A stretch of 64,000 nt of DNA from JBMNMU01 sp050953505. Lineage in GTDB: Bacteria > Bacillota > Clostridia > Peptostreptococcales > Anaerovoracaceae. A model generated the notes under the pieces. It had not been told where the DNA came from. It searched no databases and worked only from the letters and a program-made list of their open reading frames with translations. The position numbers and the translations under genes are program-made. Shown here one piece after another: positions 42,122-55,992 of the stretch (its first letter is position 1; each line of letters opens with the position of its first letter). Location of the stretch: NCBI GenBank assembly GCA_050953505.1, contig JBMNMU010000001.1, positions 1,674,001 to 1,738,000 of the forward strand, given 5' to 3'.

Positions 42122-43861
42122 TTAACCCTTCTTATCAAAGTATACATCCGAGAATTCAATTTCAGCTAATTTTGTTATCCTATCATCAGCTATTTCATCT
42201 ATCACAGTATCAGAATGGTTGTTGTCCTCAACCTTTTTCACTGGTAATTTGACTGTGAAGGTACTCCCTGCCCCAAGTTTGCTTTCAATGCTAATATTTC
42301 CTCCCATCATTTCTACGAACATTCGGGTAAGGTGGAGTCCGATTCCTGATCCTTCTGCCTGACGAGATAGTACGCTATCTGCTTGACCGAATCTTTCAAA
42401 AATATGTTGCTGCTTGTCCGCCGGAATACCAACCCCATTATCAGATACCTTAATGGATACCATCGCCTTTTTACCAACTTCCTCTTGCCTTAGCTTAATA
42501 GTAACCAGTCCACCATTTGGAGTGAATTTCACTGCATTTGACAGCAAGTTAAGGAGAACTCTTTCATATTTTTCCCGATCAATAGCCATAAGCATTTGAG
42601 CTGGTGTAAAGGATGATAGAATTTTAATTTCTTTTCTTTCCCCATATGGTTTAATAGATTCAATAACTTCCTCTGTGAGACTAACGATATCTAAATTTAT
42701 TAAATTAACATTATGTCTGCCAGCATTCACCTTAGTTATATCTAAAATATTATTAATCAGTTTTAATTGCCTGTTTGAGTTTTTACGAATTGTGTTAAGA
42801 TATGTTCGTACCTTTTCAGATGATTCAGTCTGTGATAATGTGTCTAGCATCTGAATAGCTGATACAATAACAGCTAGAGGTGTCCGAAGCTCGTGGGAAA
42901 TTAGGGATAGGAATTCATCTTTGATTTCGATGGTTTTTTCCAACGCTTCGTTGCTTTTCCGTAGGGCTTCCTCAGCCTTAGCTCGCTCCACTGCAGCCCA
43001 GATGCGCTCAGAGATTTCAACTGCCAATTCCACTTCCTGGCTTGTCCAGTTTCGTGGGACGCTTTGTACAACACAGAGAATACCAACCGTTTTTCCATTT
43101 ATTCTGGCTGGTATGCCGAGAAAGGATATATTTTTTGTCTGTATATACATCTCCCTTAATTTGTCGTTAACATTTTCATCTGTATATACATCATTAAAAA
43201 TAAACGGTGTTTCCATATCTATAAGTGATTTATGTATTGGCAGGCTTTCAATTGGGTATACCCCTGCAAGCGATTGCAGATCACCTCGCATGGCATCTTG
43301 CCGCAGGATGATGTCATTATCTTCAATTTCACAATAGTAGCATCTATCAGATTTAAAGTATCCCATAGTAATGTGATTAACAGTACTAAGTATTTCATCG
43401 GTATTAGACATAGGGCGAAGTACATCACTAATACCTAGCAATAATGTTTGTCTTTTTCTGCCCTCGCTTATAGCTTCCTCTAAATGCTTTTGTTCAGTAA
43501 TATCCGTTATTATACTGCCGTATCTATTGCACTCATCTCCGTTGCTAATTTTAAAAGTATTAAAGTTGTACCATTTCTCTTTTGATGCAATATAAACTTC
43601 ATCACTTAGATTTTTTTCTTTTTGTGGGATTATGCTAATGATTTTATGTAAATGTTCTTCATCATTCGGATAAATTTGTTGAAATCTCTTACCAGTATAA
43701 TTAAAACCAAACATTTTAATCGCAACAGCGTTTAATTCTACAATATGCAAATCAATGGGATTTTTATTTTTATCATAAACGATATCGAATACTACAAACC
43801 CTTGGCCCATTCGATTAATTAATGTATCGTACCTACACCCATTCCATCTAGTTTTATACAT
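42122..43861 (-). CDS. PAS-GAF sensor histidine kinase
   Basis: A 579-residue soluble-looking kinase with no transmembrane helix. PAS domain at about 10-125 (GFVVFDIVYDKNKNPIDLHI, YGSIITDITEQKH), GAF at about 140-290 (SFLGIPARINGKTVGILCVV), then a helical linker, HisKA with phospho-acceptor His near 323 (SLISHELRTPLAV), and HATPase (NLLSNAVKFTPNGG, SDNGVGIPADKQQHIFERF, GSGIGLHLT). No response regulator is adjacent, so it is an orphan kinase. ATG 43861 follows GAGGTGAT. The signal is unknown; sporulation or redox input would be guesses. Confidence 0.92.
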   Translation of the reverse strand: MYKTRWNGCRYDTLINRMGQGFVVFDIVYDKNKNPIDLHIVELNAVAIKMFGFNYTGKRFQQIYPNDEEHLHKIISIIPQKEKNLSDEVYIASKEKWYNFNTFKISNGDECNRYGSIITDITEQKHLEEAISEGRKRQTLLLGISDVLRPMSNTDEILSTVNHITMGYFKSDRCYYCEIEDNDIILRQDAMRGDLQSLAGVYPIESLPIHKSLIDMETPFIFNDVYTDENVNDKLREMYIQTKNISFLGIPARINGKTVGILCVVQSVPRNWTSQEVELAVEISERIWAAVERAKAEEALRKSNEALEKTIEIKDEFLSLISHELRTPLAVIVSAIQMLDTLSQTESSEKVRTYLNTIRKNSNRQLKLINNILDITKVNAGRHNVNLINLDIVSLTEEVIESIKPYGERKEIKILSSFTPAQMLMAIDREKYERVLLNLLSNAVKFTPNGGLVTIKLRQEEVGKKAMVSIKVSDNGVGIPADKQQHIFERFGQADSVLSRQAEGSGIGLHLTRMFVEMMGGNISIESKLGAGSTFTVKLPVKKVEDNNHSDTVIDEIADDRITKLAEIEFSDVYFDKKG

Positions 43862-43946
43862 TGTAATCACCTCACATATGTACATCAGTTACAAATTGTG
43901 CTTACAGTATTAGTACTTTTTAGATTAGAACTTATAGGGTCGTTAT

Positions 43947-43976
43947 AAGTATTTGTTATGGCTATAACAAATACTT
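43947..43976. promoter_or_regulatory. 13-bp perfect inverted repeat upstream of the kinase gene
   Basis: AAGTATTTGTTAT and its inverse ATAACAAATACTT flank a 4-base loop, 86-115 bases before the kinase start. With no GC-rich stem or T-run it looks more like an operator than a terminator. The rest of 43862-44304 is AT-rich and holds no gene. Confidence 0.45.
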
Positions 43977-44304
43977 ATTTTTGAAATAATGTTTATGGTC
44001 TATTATATATCAATTTGTTATGATTTGCCTCATATTTTAACATGCAAATATCGACAGTATTCATCATATATAGTAGAATTTTGGCGTTTGCTTTTCAGAT
44101 TACAATCATAGTAGGTTATTTTCCTCCACAACCTAGCTAATAATTTTACTAATCACTATGAATTAGTTGTAATTTTGCTCACTAAACTGCTATATTAAAT
44201 CTGGGTCGTTATGAGCGTTTTATGCTGCGAAATCATATTTATGATAAAATGCGCATGAAAAATGTGAATAAAAAAGCGCAAAAATTACATATAAAAAATA
44301 TGCA

Positions 44305-44338
44305 TAAAAAAAAGAAGCTATGTATATAGCTTCTTTTT
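44305..44338 (-). terminator. rRNA operon terminator
   Basis: GAAGCTAT and ATAGCTTC pair around GTAT, with A-rich DNA at 44304-44313 that becomes a T-run on the minus strand. It sits just after the 5S 3' end. Confidence 0.88.
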
Positions 44339-44341
44339 CAA

Positions 44342-44458
44342 ACCGGCGACGACCTACTTTCCCAGGCAGTCTCCCGCCAAGTATCATCAGCGCTAAAGAG
44401 CTTAACTACTGTGTTCGAGATGGGAACAGGTGTAGCCTCTTTGCTATTGTCACCGGAT
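44342..44458 (-). rRNA. rrf: 5S ribosomal RNA
   Basis: On the minus strand the 117-base segment begins CCGGTGACAATAGC and contains CACCTGTTCCCATCTCGAAC and AGTTAAGCTC, the 5S hallmarks. It ends in a complementary terminal stem (GCCGG). Confidence 0.95.
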
Positions 44459-44569
44459 TATCTTGCTTGCCTTTTTCACTTACAGGGAAAAAGCTTCGCA
44501 ATCTTTGAAGGTTCAATGTACCCTCAAAACTAAACAATGTTAATTCCTAGAATTGTTTCCTGAAACCAT

Positions 44570-47458
<2,889 letters not shown>

Positions 47459-47724
47459 AAAAGTGAATTGCTGTCAGCGTTGACAGCTAAAAATATTACT
47501 TTGTTAATTAACTCTGTAATTTTTCTGGTTTCTCGGCGAAATCGTTGTAATTTTACACCCGACATCATTTCTCTCAGGCATCTCTGCCTGGAAAGACTCT
47601 GTCTTAGTTTAAAATTTTGACTCATCTACTTCAGTAGACAAGTGCTCTCGATTTCGTTTCTATTTGGATTAACATTGTTCAGTTTTCAAGGTACAAATTT
47701 AATTAATGAATCTGTAAAGATTCA

Positions 47725-47800
47725 TGGTGGAGAATAAGAGATTCGAACTCTTGACCCCCTGCGTGCAAGGCAGGTGCTCTCCCAACTGAGCTAATTCCCC
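47725..47800 (-). tRNA. tRNA-Ala (anticodon UGC)
   Basis: The minus strand reads GGGGAATTAGCTCAGTTGGG, a D-loop, the anticodon stem-loop CCTGCCTTGCACGCAGG with TGC at its centre, the GTTCGAATC T-loop and an encoded CCA end. It lies in the 16S-23S spacer; no tRNA-Ile accompanies it. The 23S-side spacer (47459-47724) has no other gene. Confidence 0.97.
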
Positions 47801-47858
47801 ATATTTGGTTTTTATTCGAATCTTTATATATAAACTCATAGTGTAGAAATTTAAGTCT

Positions 47859-49385
<1,527 letters not shown>

Positions 49386-49701
49386 TGGTATCTAATAGAC
49401 CTTGCGGTCCGTTAAATCATGCTCAGAAAAACGCGTTGCGTTTTGCTTTGTTCTGCTATTCGCAGAATTATTGTTTTTTTAAGAAATTGTACGTTGACTC
49501 CTTCAAGTATGAATTCGTCTTACCAATCTTTGCAGATTGTTTGTACTAGTCTCTTGAGAACTACTTAAAGTCCTCTATGACTAAATTTCTACACTATGGA
49601 GTTATCAAGGTTCATTTGGGCTCGAACCGCTCTTTTTCAAGGCTTTGTTCTTTGCCCTGGCCTTCATTTCTGAAAGCCATCCGCGTTTAGCGAACTTTTA
49701 T

Positions 49702-49730
49702 AGTCTACCATGTCGCGGGCATCCTGTCAA
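49702..49730 (-). promoter_or_regulatory. rRNA promoter P3 (nearest to 16S)
   Basis: Minus strand TTGACA (49730-49725), 17-base spacer, TAGACT (49707-49702), about 317 bases before the 16S 5' end. Confidence 0.7.
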
Positions 49731-49807
49731 GTCTTTTTTAAAACTTTTTTTCAGCTGTTTCCGCTCTCCTGTTTCGGAGGGGTGCCTGTCTCATAAGATG
49801 CTTTATC

Positions 49808-49836
49808 ATAATACCAAAGATGTTTTCCTTTGTCAA
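49808..49836 (-). promoter_or_regulatory. rRNA promoter P2
   Basis: Minus strand TTGACA (49836-49831), 17-base spacer, TATTAT (49813-49808). Perfect -35 and near-consensus -10. Confidence 0.8.
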
Positions 49837-49918
49837 CTTATTTCCGACAACATTTTCATCTTTTTTTCGCTGCCCCCTCCTGCGGCCCTGGTGGCCTACA
49901 AGCGCGACAGCAAGAACT

Positions 49919-49947
49919 ATATTAACAAACAACTATAGAACTGTCAA
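49919..49947 (-). promoter_or_regulatory. rRNA promoter P1 (farthest upstream)
   Basis: Minus strand TTGACA (49947-49942), 17-base spacer, TAATAT (49924-49919), preceded by a run of A/T (GCATT and seven A upstream on the minus strand) that could act as an UP element. Confidence 0.75.
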
Positions 49948-50234
49948 TGCTTTTTTTAAATTTAATTTTGTTTTCGCTTATTTTTTTAAGATTTTGGGAT
50001 TTTAATGATTTATCGCATATATAAGTTGTATTGCTTTCTATGAGATTTCATATAGCTTATCTTCTTTGTTCCCTCTTTTAATAAAAGTAAACAAATGAAT
50101 ATATTTTCTCTACATTATATACGTAATACTTACCCAGTAATTTAAACTACAATTCCTTTATATAAGAGAGTTATTTGAACTACACAATATCCATATTTAT
50201 ATCTCTTCAATCTATAATGTAGTTTATCTACCAT

Positions 50235-50303
50235 ATTATACATGTTACTTGGACCTAATTTTACTTGTCATTTGGTCTTAATTATACATGTTACTTGGAC
50301 CTA
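50235..50303 (+). repeat. Three tandem 23-bp repeats upstream of nhaC
   Basis: Units at 50235-50257 and 50281-50303 are identical (ATTATACATGTTACTTGGAC then CTA). The middle unit at 50258-50280 is a degenerate copy (ATTTTACTTGTCATTTGGTC then TTA). They end about 90 bases before a consensus promoter. The regular 23-base phase, about two helical turns, would suit cooperative protein binding. The region 49948-50234 is AT-rich with no gene seen. Confidence 0.7.
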
Positions 50304-50393
50304 CTAGATTACTCATAAATTTTAATCGCTGAACTACCAGGCTATACTTTGTACATTCTAATAGCCCATCCCCCCCTATAACTGTTGAATGCC

Positions 50394-50422
50394 TTGACAA
50401 CTGAAGGTCTGAATCATATAAT
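50394..50422 (+). promoter_or_regulatory. Consensus sigma-A promoter of nhaC
   Basis: TTGACA (50394-50399), a 17-base spacer and TATAAT (50417-50422) match the consensus exactly. About 58 bases remain to the nhaC start. Confidence 0.85.
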
Positions 50423-50480
50423 GATGTCATTAAATTTGAATATTTTGCATTTTGTACCATTATTAAAGGAGGACAATCTT

Positions 50481-51923
50481 ATGGGTAGACGAATACCAAT
50501 GTGGCAGATACTGCTGGTTCTTATCGTCTTAATAGTCTTACTCGCATGGACAATTCTAGTCCACGATGGCTATGTACACATTCCACTTATTATTTCTGCT
50601 ATAGTCGGCGGAATTATCGCTGTTGCTAATGGATTTAAATGGTCTTATATTGAAAAAGGAATTATTAATAGTATCGGAAGATCCATGCAGGCAATTCTTA
50701 TCTTATTGACAGTAGGTGCTCTCATCGCAACATGGGTTGCTGGTGGCGTCATTCCTGCCATGATTTATTACGGTTTAATGATTATGAAACCGGCCATATT
50801 TTTAATTGCTGCATGCCTCATCTGTTGTGTTATCTCAGTTGCCACTGGAACTTCATGGGGAACAGTAGGTACTGTGGGCATCGCACTAATTGGTGTAGGA
50901 ACTGGCCTTGGATTCTCACTTCCTGTAACGGCAGGCGCTATTATTTCAGGAGCCTATTTCGGGGACAAGATGTCACCTCTCTCTGATACGACAAACCTAG
51001 CCCCTGCAATGGCAGGTTCAGATTTATTTGATCATATGCGACATATGATATACACCACTGGGCCTTCGTTAATCATCGCTTTAATTCTTTACGGAATTTT
51101 AGGTGTAGGTCATTCCAGTTCAAATGTGGATTTAAGTGGCGTTACTGTTCTGATGAACGGAATGCAGGACAATTTCTACATATCTCCTATTCTCTTAATA
51201 CCTCCACTAGCTGTCATTGCAATGGTAGTATTTAAGATACCTGCCCTACCAGGACTTATGGGTGGAGTTATTCTAGGTGCCATCTGTGCTGTTGTCTTCC
51301 AGGGTGCAAATCTTGGAGAATTGGTAACCATCACGGCTTATGAGGGATTCGTCTCTGAAACCGGTATTGAATTTATTGACGAGCTACTAACAAGAGGTGG
51401 CTTAGAAAGCATGTATTATACCGTTGGACTTATTATATGTGCCATGTGCATCGGCGGAGTTCTAGACTCAACAGATATGCTTAAGAGTCTTTGCGAAAGC
51501 TTACTTAAACTGTCAAAAGGGACTGGCTCGCTAGTGCTGATTACTATCATTACGTGTATCGGTGTAAACGTTGCAGCCTCTGACCAATATTTATCTCTTG
51601 TTTTACCAGGGCGTATGTATAAACAGGCATTTGAGGATCGAAAGCTTAAAAGTAAGAACCTATCTCGCTGCTTAGAGGATGGTGGAACTATTACTTCGGT
51701 GCTAGTTCCTTGGAACACCTGTGGTACATACATGGCTACTACTTTAGGAGTTGCTACAGCTGCTTATGCACCATTTTGTTTCCTAAATCTAATCAATCCA
51801 CTCGTCTCTCTCTTCTACGGTTTCACCGGAATTACTATGGAAAAGATGACTGACGAGGAATATGAAGCCATATTAAGGCAAAGAGCCTTAGATGAAGAAT
51901 TGGCATTGAGAGAAATGGAGTAA
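50481..51923 (+). CDS. nhaC: Na+/H+ antiporter NhaC family
   Basis: A 480-residue integral membrane protein with about 11-12 helices. ATGTSWGTVGTVGIALIGVG, GAIISGAYFGDKMSPLSDTTNL and VPWNTCGTYMATTLGV are characteristic NhaC motifs around the ion path. It exchanges sodium for protons across the cytoplasmic membrane; some family members instead exchange malate and lactate. ATG 50481 follows AAAGGAGGA; the frame upstream to 50385 runs through the promoter and is not coding. Convergent with the PFOR gene across a shared terminator. Confidence 0.92.
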   Translation: MGRRIPMWQILLVLIVLIVLLAWTILVHDGYVHIPLIISAIVGGIIAVANGFKWSYIEKGIINSIGRSMQAILILLTVGALIATWVAGGVIPAMIYYGLMIMKPAIFLIAACLICCVISVATGTSWGTVGTVGIALIGVGTGLGFSLPVTAGAIISGAYFGDKMSPLSDTTNLAPAMAGSDLFDHMRHMIYTTGPSLIIALILYGILGVGHSSSNVDLSGVTVLMNGMQDNFYISPILLIPPLAVIAMVVFKIPALPGLMGGVILGAICAVVFQGANLGELVTITAYEGFVSETGIEFIDELLTRGGLESMYYTVGLIICAMCIGGVLDSTDMLKSLCESLLKLSKGTGSLVLITIITCIGVNVAASDQYLSLVLPGRMYKQAFEDRKLKSKNLSRCLEDGGTITSVLVPWNTCGTYMATTLGVATAAYAPFCFLNLINPLVSLFYGFTGITMEKMTDEEYEAILRQRALDEELALREME

Positions 51924-51993
51924 GGTTCAAGTCTTACTCATTGCAATTAAGACTCTTTAATAGATTAGAATTGATTCCAGATACAATAATAAT

Positions 51994-52025
51994 AATCCCC
52001 CTATCTCATTTGATAGGGGGATTGT
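51994..52025. terminator. Bidirectional terminator between nhaC and the PFOR gene
   Basis: AATCCCCCTATC pairs with GATAGGGGGATT around TCATTT, with A-rich DNA on the left and GTTTGTTTT on the right. It serves both converging genes. Confidence 0.9.
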
Positions 52026-52030
52026 TTGTT

Positions 52031-55000
52031 TTAATCGTTATATTCCATTTCAGCTAATCTTCTATAGCCTTCATATCTTTCTTTTGCATTTTCTTCAGCT
52101 GCTTCAAACATCTGGTCCGCAATTTCAGGGAATTCCTTTTCCAAGGAAGAGTATCTTACCTGACCCATAATGAAGTCCTTAAAGCTTCCTGTAGGTTCTT
52201 TAGAGTCTAAGGTAAATGGATTCTTTCCTTCCTTTTTCAAGTCTGGATTGTATCTGTACAGGTGCCAGTATCCTGCTTCTACTGCATCTTTAATGTTCTC
52301 CTGAGCTTTACCCATACCTTTCTTAATGCCATGATTGATACAAGGAGAGTAAGCTATAATGAGGGATGGTCCGTCATATTTCTCTGCTTCGATAACAGCC
52401 TTCATGAACTGGCTTGGGTTAGCGCCCATACCAACCTGTGCTACATAAACATATCCATAGGACATGGCCATCATGCCAAGGTCTTTTTTCTTGATTCTTT
52501 TTCCTGATGCTGCAAATTTGGCAATAGCAGCTGTAGGCGTCGCTTTTGAGGATTGCCCTCCTGTATTGGAATACACTTCCGTATCAAATACAAGGATGTT
52601 AATATTTTCACCGGATGCCAATACATGATCCAACCCTCCGTAACCGATATCGTAAGCCCATCCGTCTCCGCCAAGAGCCCAAATGGATTTTTTAACTAGG
52701 TAGTCTTCTCTATCTTTAATTTCTTTAATGATACAATTTGCAGCTGGATCCGAGCTATCCAGTCTATTGATTTCATCCATAAGCTTTTCACTTACATGCC
52801 TTGAATTCGGTCCATCATTCATGTTCTCAAGCCATGCGTTAGCAGCGTCTTTCAAGGATTCTGGAACATCTAGTTCAAGAAGCGCGTCCACGGAGTCCGC
52901 AAGTTTCTCTCTCATTTGCTTGTTCGCAAGCAGCATGCCATAACCGTATTCCGCATTATCCTCAAATAGTGAGTTCGCCCAGGAAGGACCTCTGCCGTTT
53001 TCATCCTTTGTGTAAGGTGTGGATGGTGCAGAAGCGCCCCAAATTGAGGAACATCCTGTTGCATTAGCAATCATCATCCGGTCTCCATAGAGCTGGGTGA
53101 TTAGCTTAATATATGGAGTTTCTCCACAGCCTGCGCAAGCGCCGGAAAATTCCACATATGGCTTCGCAAACTGACTGCCTTTAACTGTTTCTTTAGTAAC
53201 TAAATTATCTTTAATGGACACTGTTGTACCAAATACCCAATTATCCTTTTCGTGCTCTACTTCAGAGAAAGAGCGCATGGTTAGTGCTTTTTTCTTTGCA
53301 GGACAAACATCGGCACAATTTCCGCAACCCATACAATCTAAAGGCGACAACTGGATTCTATAATCATATCCTTGTAAGCCTTTTCCTATGGCTTTAATAG
53401 TTACAAAGCTATCAGGTGCGTTTGCTTTTTCCTCTTCGTTGAGAAGAACTGGCCTTATGGATGCATGAGGGCATACAAAGGAACACTGGTTACACTGAAT
53501 ACAGTTCTCAGGTATCCATTCTGGAAGGTGAGAAGCCACTCCTCGTTTTTCGTAAGCCGCTGTCCCTGATGGGAAGGTTCCGTCTGCTCTGTCAGCAAAG
53601 GCACTAACAGGAAGGCTATCCCCGTCTTGTCTGGTCATAGGTATAAGGATTTCTTCGATAAACTCAGGTAATCCTTCTGCTTCCTTTTCTTCATCCTTCG
53701 CATTTATCCAGTCTGCAGGGATTTCTACCTTTTTAATATCTGTGATTCCTCTGTCTATGGCCGCATTGTTCATACGAACAACCTTTTCGCCTTTTTTACC
53801 GTAGGACTCTTCTACAGCTTCCTTCAGATATACTACCGCATCTTCTACAGGGATAACATTAGCTAGCTTGAAGAACGCAGCCTGCATAATCATATTTATC
53901 CTATTTCCAAGACCAATTTCTTCTGCGATATGGGTAGCATCTATTGTGTAAAACTGTATCTGATTTTCTGCCATGTATCTTTTCATGGATGCAGGAAGAT
54001 GCTCAGATAGTTCATTTTCGTCCCAAATGCAATTAAGTACAAAAATACCGCCTTTTTTAAGCCCCTTCATAAGGTCATATTGATTCACATAAGCCTGATT
54101 GTGACAAGCTACAAAGTCCGCTTCATTAATCAAGTAGGTTGATTGAATCTTGTTCTTACCAAATCTTAAGTGGGATATAGTGATTCCACCGGATTTCTTT
54201 GAGTCATAGGAGAAATATCCTTGAGCATACATGTCAGTCTTATCTCCGATGATTTTAATAGCATTTTGGTTTGCACCAACAGTTCCATCTGAACCAAGTC
54301 CCCAGAATTTGCAACGAATTGTGCCTTCTGGTTCTGTAGCTACGCCTTCTACTGTAGGAAGGGATGTAAAGGTCACATCATCATTGATTCCGATTGTAAA
54401 CTGATTCTTAGGTTCATCTTGATCCAAATTGTCATATACAGCTACAATCTGTCCAGGAGTAGTATCCTTTGAACCTAAGCCATATCTTCCTCCGTAAATT
54501 TTTGGTGCGTCTTCTTCTTCATAATACATGGTTCTTACGTCCATATATAAAGGATCGCCAAGAGCGCCTGGTTCTTTTGTTCTGTCTAATACTGCTATCT
54601 TCTTTACAGATGCAGGAATAACAGCTTTCAAATATTCCGGTGCAAAAGGTCGATACAATCTAACCTTTACAAGGCCGACTTTTCTGCCCTGGGCAATAAG
54701 AGCATTGATGGTTTCTTCAATGGTTTCGCAAACAGATCCCATTGCAATGATAATATTTTCAGCTTCAGGGTGACCCACATAATCAAATAGATTATATTCT
54801 CTGCCTGTCAGCTTTGTAATCTCTTTCATGTAATCTGAAACAATACTAGGTACTGCTTCTACATATTTATTTGCTGCTTCCCTAGCTTGGAAGAATATAT
54901 CTGGATTTTGCGCTGTACCCCTGGTTACAGGATGTTCAGGATTCAAAGCCTGTGCTCTAAATCTATTTACTGCTTCCATATCAACTAGCTTTTCGAATTC

Positions 55001-55570
55001 TTCATACTCAATGACCTCAATCTTCTGAATCTCATGAGATGTTCTGAAGCCGTCAAAGAAATGAAGGAAAGGAATTCGTGATTTAATTGATGCTAGATGA
55101 GCAATCCCTCCAAGGTCCATTACTTCCTGAACGGAGCTGGATGCCAGCATAGCAAATCCTGTCTGTCTTGTAGCCATTACATCGGAATGGTCTCCAAAAA
55201 TACACAATGCATGAGCCGCCAGCGTCCTTGCACTTACGTGGAATACGCCCGGTAAAAGCTCCCCTGCTATCTTATACATATTTGGTATCATCAGCAGTAG
55301 GCCCTGAGATGCTGTGTATGTTGTGGTTAATGCACCTGCCGCTAAGGATCCGTGAACTGCACCTGCTGCTCCTGCTTCAGATTGAAGCTCTGCAACCTTA
55401 ACCTCTTGACCAAATATATTCTTTTTTCCGTACGCTGCCCACTCATCTACGACTTCCGCCATTGTAGAGGACGGTGTAATAGGATAAATTGCTGCTACAT
55501 CTGTAAATGCATAAGACACATAAGCAGCTGCCGTGTTTCCGTCCATGGTTTTCGTTTGTCTTTTTACCAT
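52031..55570 (-). CDS. nifJ: Pyruvate:ferredoxin (flavodoxin) oxidoreductase
   Basis: A 1179-residue homodimeric-type PFOR that oxidises pyruvate with CoA to acetyl-CoA and CO2, reducing ferredoxin. In order: alpha-like domain (YVSYAFTDVAAIYPITPSSTMAE); gamma domain (GLGSDGTVGANQNAIKI); two [4Fe-4S] motifs near residues 690 and 750 (CIQCNQCSFVCPHASI, CMGCGNCADVCPAKK); and the TPP-binding part from about 813 (CAGCGETPYIKLITQL, CSSIWGASAP, GGDGWAYDIGYGG). ATG 55570 follows AGGAGGT; the frame to 55633 is not needed. Central to anaerobic catabolism. Confidence 0.97.
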   Translation of the reverse strand: MVKRQTKTMDGNTAAAYVSYAFTDVAAIYPITPSSTMAEVVDEWAAYGKKNIFGQEVKVAELQSEAGAAGAVHGSLAAGALTTTYTASQGLLLMIPNMYKIAGELLPGVFHVSARTLAAHALCIFGDHSDVMATRQTGFAMLASSSVQEVMDLGGIAHLASIKSRIPFLHFFDGFRTSHEIQKIEVIEYEEFEKLVDMEAVNRFRAQALNPEHPVTRGTAQNPDIFFQAREAANKYVEAVPSIVSDYMKEITKLTGREYNLFDYVGHPEAENIIIAMGSVCETIEETINALIAQGRKVGLVKVRLYRPFAPEYLKAVIPASVKKIAVLDRTKEPGALGDPLYMDVRTMYYEEEDAPKIYGGRYGLGSKDTTPGQIVAVYDNLDQDEPKNQFTIGINDDVTFTSLPTVEGVATEPEGTIRCKFWGLGSDGTVGANQNAIKIIGDKTDMYAQGYFSYDSKKSGGITISHLRFGKNKIQSTYLINEADFVACHNQAYVNQYDLMKGLKKGGIFVLNCIWDENELSEHLPASMKRYMAENQIQFYTIDATHIAEEIGLGNRINMIMQAAFFKLANVIPVEDAVVYLKEAVEESYGKKGEKVVRMNNAAIDRGITDIKKVEIPADWINAKDEEKEAEGLPEFIEEILIPMTRQDGDSLPVSAFADRADGTFPSGTAAYEKRGVASHLPEWIPENCIQCNQCSFVCPHASIRPVLLNEEEKANAPDSFVTIKAIGKGLQGYDYRIQLSPLDCMGCGNCADVCPAKKKALTMRSFSEVEHEKDNWVFGTTVSIKDNLVTKETVKGSQFAKPYVEFSGACAGCGETPYIKLITQLYGDRMMIANATGCSSIWGASAPSTPYTKDENGRGPSWANSLFEDNAEYGYGMLLANKQMREKLADSVDALLELDVPESLKDAANAWLENMNDGPNSRHVSEKLMDEINRLDSSDPAANCIIKEIKDREDYLVKKSIWALGGDGWAYDIGYGGLDHVLASGENINILVFDTEVYSNTGGQSSKATPTAAIAKFAASGKRIKKKDLGMMAMSYGYVYVAQVGMGANPSQFMKAVIEAEKYDGPSLIIAYSPCINHGIKKGMGKAQENIKDAVEAGYWHLYRYNPDLKKEGKNPFTLDSKEPTGSFKDFIMGQVRYSSLEKEFPEIADQMFEAAEENAKERYEGYRRLAEMEYND

Positions 55571-55713
55571 TAAGATAACCTCCTGATCATTCTTTCTTAT
55601 AGAACAAGTCTTTACATACTGGTCAAAAGCCAAGGCATTTTGACAGCAGTATTAATCTTCCATTTGTTTTAGAGGATTTCGCCACTTCGCCCTCTGATAT
55701 TTATAGCCTATAG

Positions 55714-55740
55714 TTTATAATTTTTAACAAGGCAAGTCAA
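55714..55740 (-). promoter_or_regulatory. Candidate promoter of the PFOR gene (proximal)
   Basis: Minus strand TTGACT (55740-55735) and TATAAA (55719-55714), 15-base spacer; TAAACT gives 17 bases. The -35 sits in the repeated block AAATAGTTTGACTT. Confidence 0.35.
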
Positions 55741-55880
55741 ACTATTTTTAGCGCTTTCACTAGTTATTTTTTAGTTGATCTTGTAGGGAACTTTAACTGT
55801 TTACGTTCAGGTTCTAAGCTGTTCTACGCGGCATATGCAAAAACCATTCCAACAGTCCCTTTCAACCCTACTTATGATAC

Positions 55881-55907
55881 TTTATAGCGAGTATGGTCCT
55901 AAGTCAA
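55881..55907 (-). promoter_or_regulatory. Candidate promoter of the PFOR gene (distal)
   Basis: Same layout as 55714-55740: TTGACT (55907-55902) within AAATAGTTTGACTT and TATAAA (55886-55881), again 15 bases apart. The repeat 167 bases away suggests duplicated promoters. Nothing else is seen in 55571-55992. Confidence 0.35.
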
Positions 55908-55992
55908 ACTATTTTTTCTAAGTATAAAGTATACACAGTCCTCAATTTTCTGTTTCTACCTAGTTTTCACTAAGTTCTATCACAACGATTCC

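Noticed and set aside
50235..50303. Possible CRISPR or replication iterons
   Set aside because: The units are spacer-free and only three; there is no cas, dnaA or rep gene nearby. A control region of nhaC is a simpler reading.
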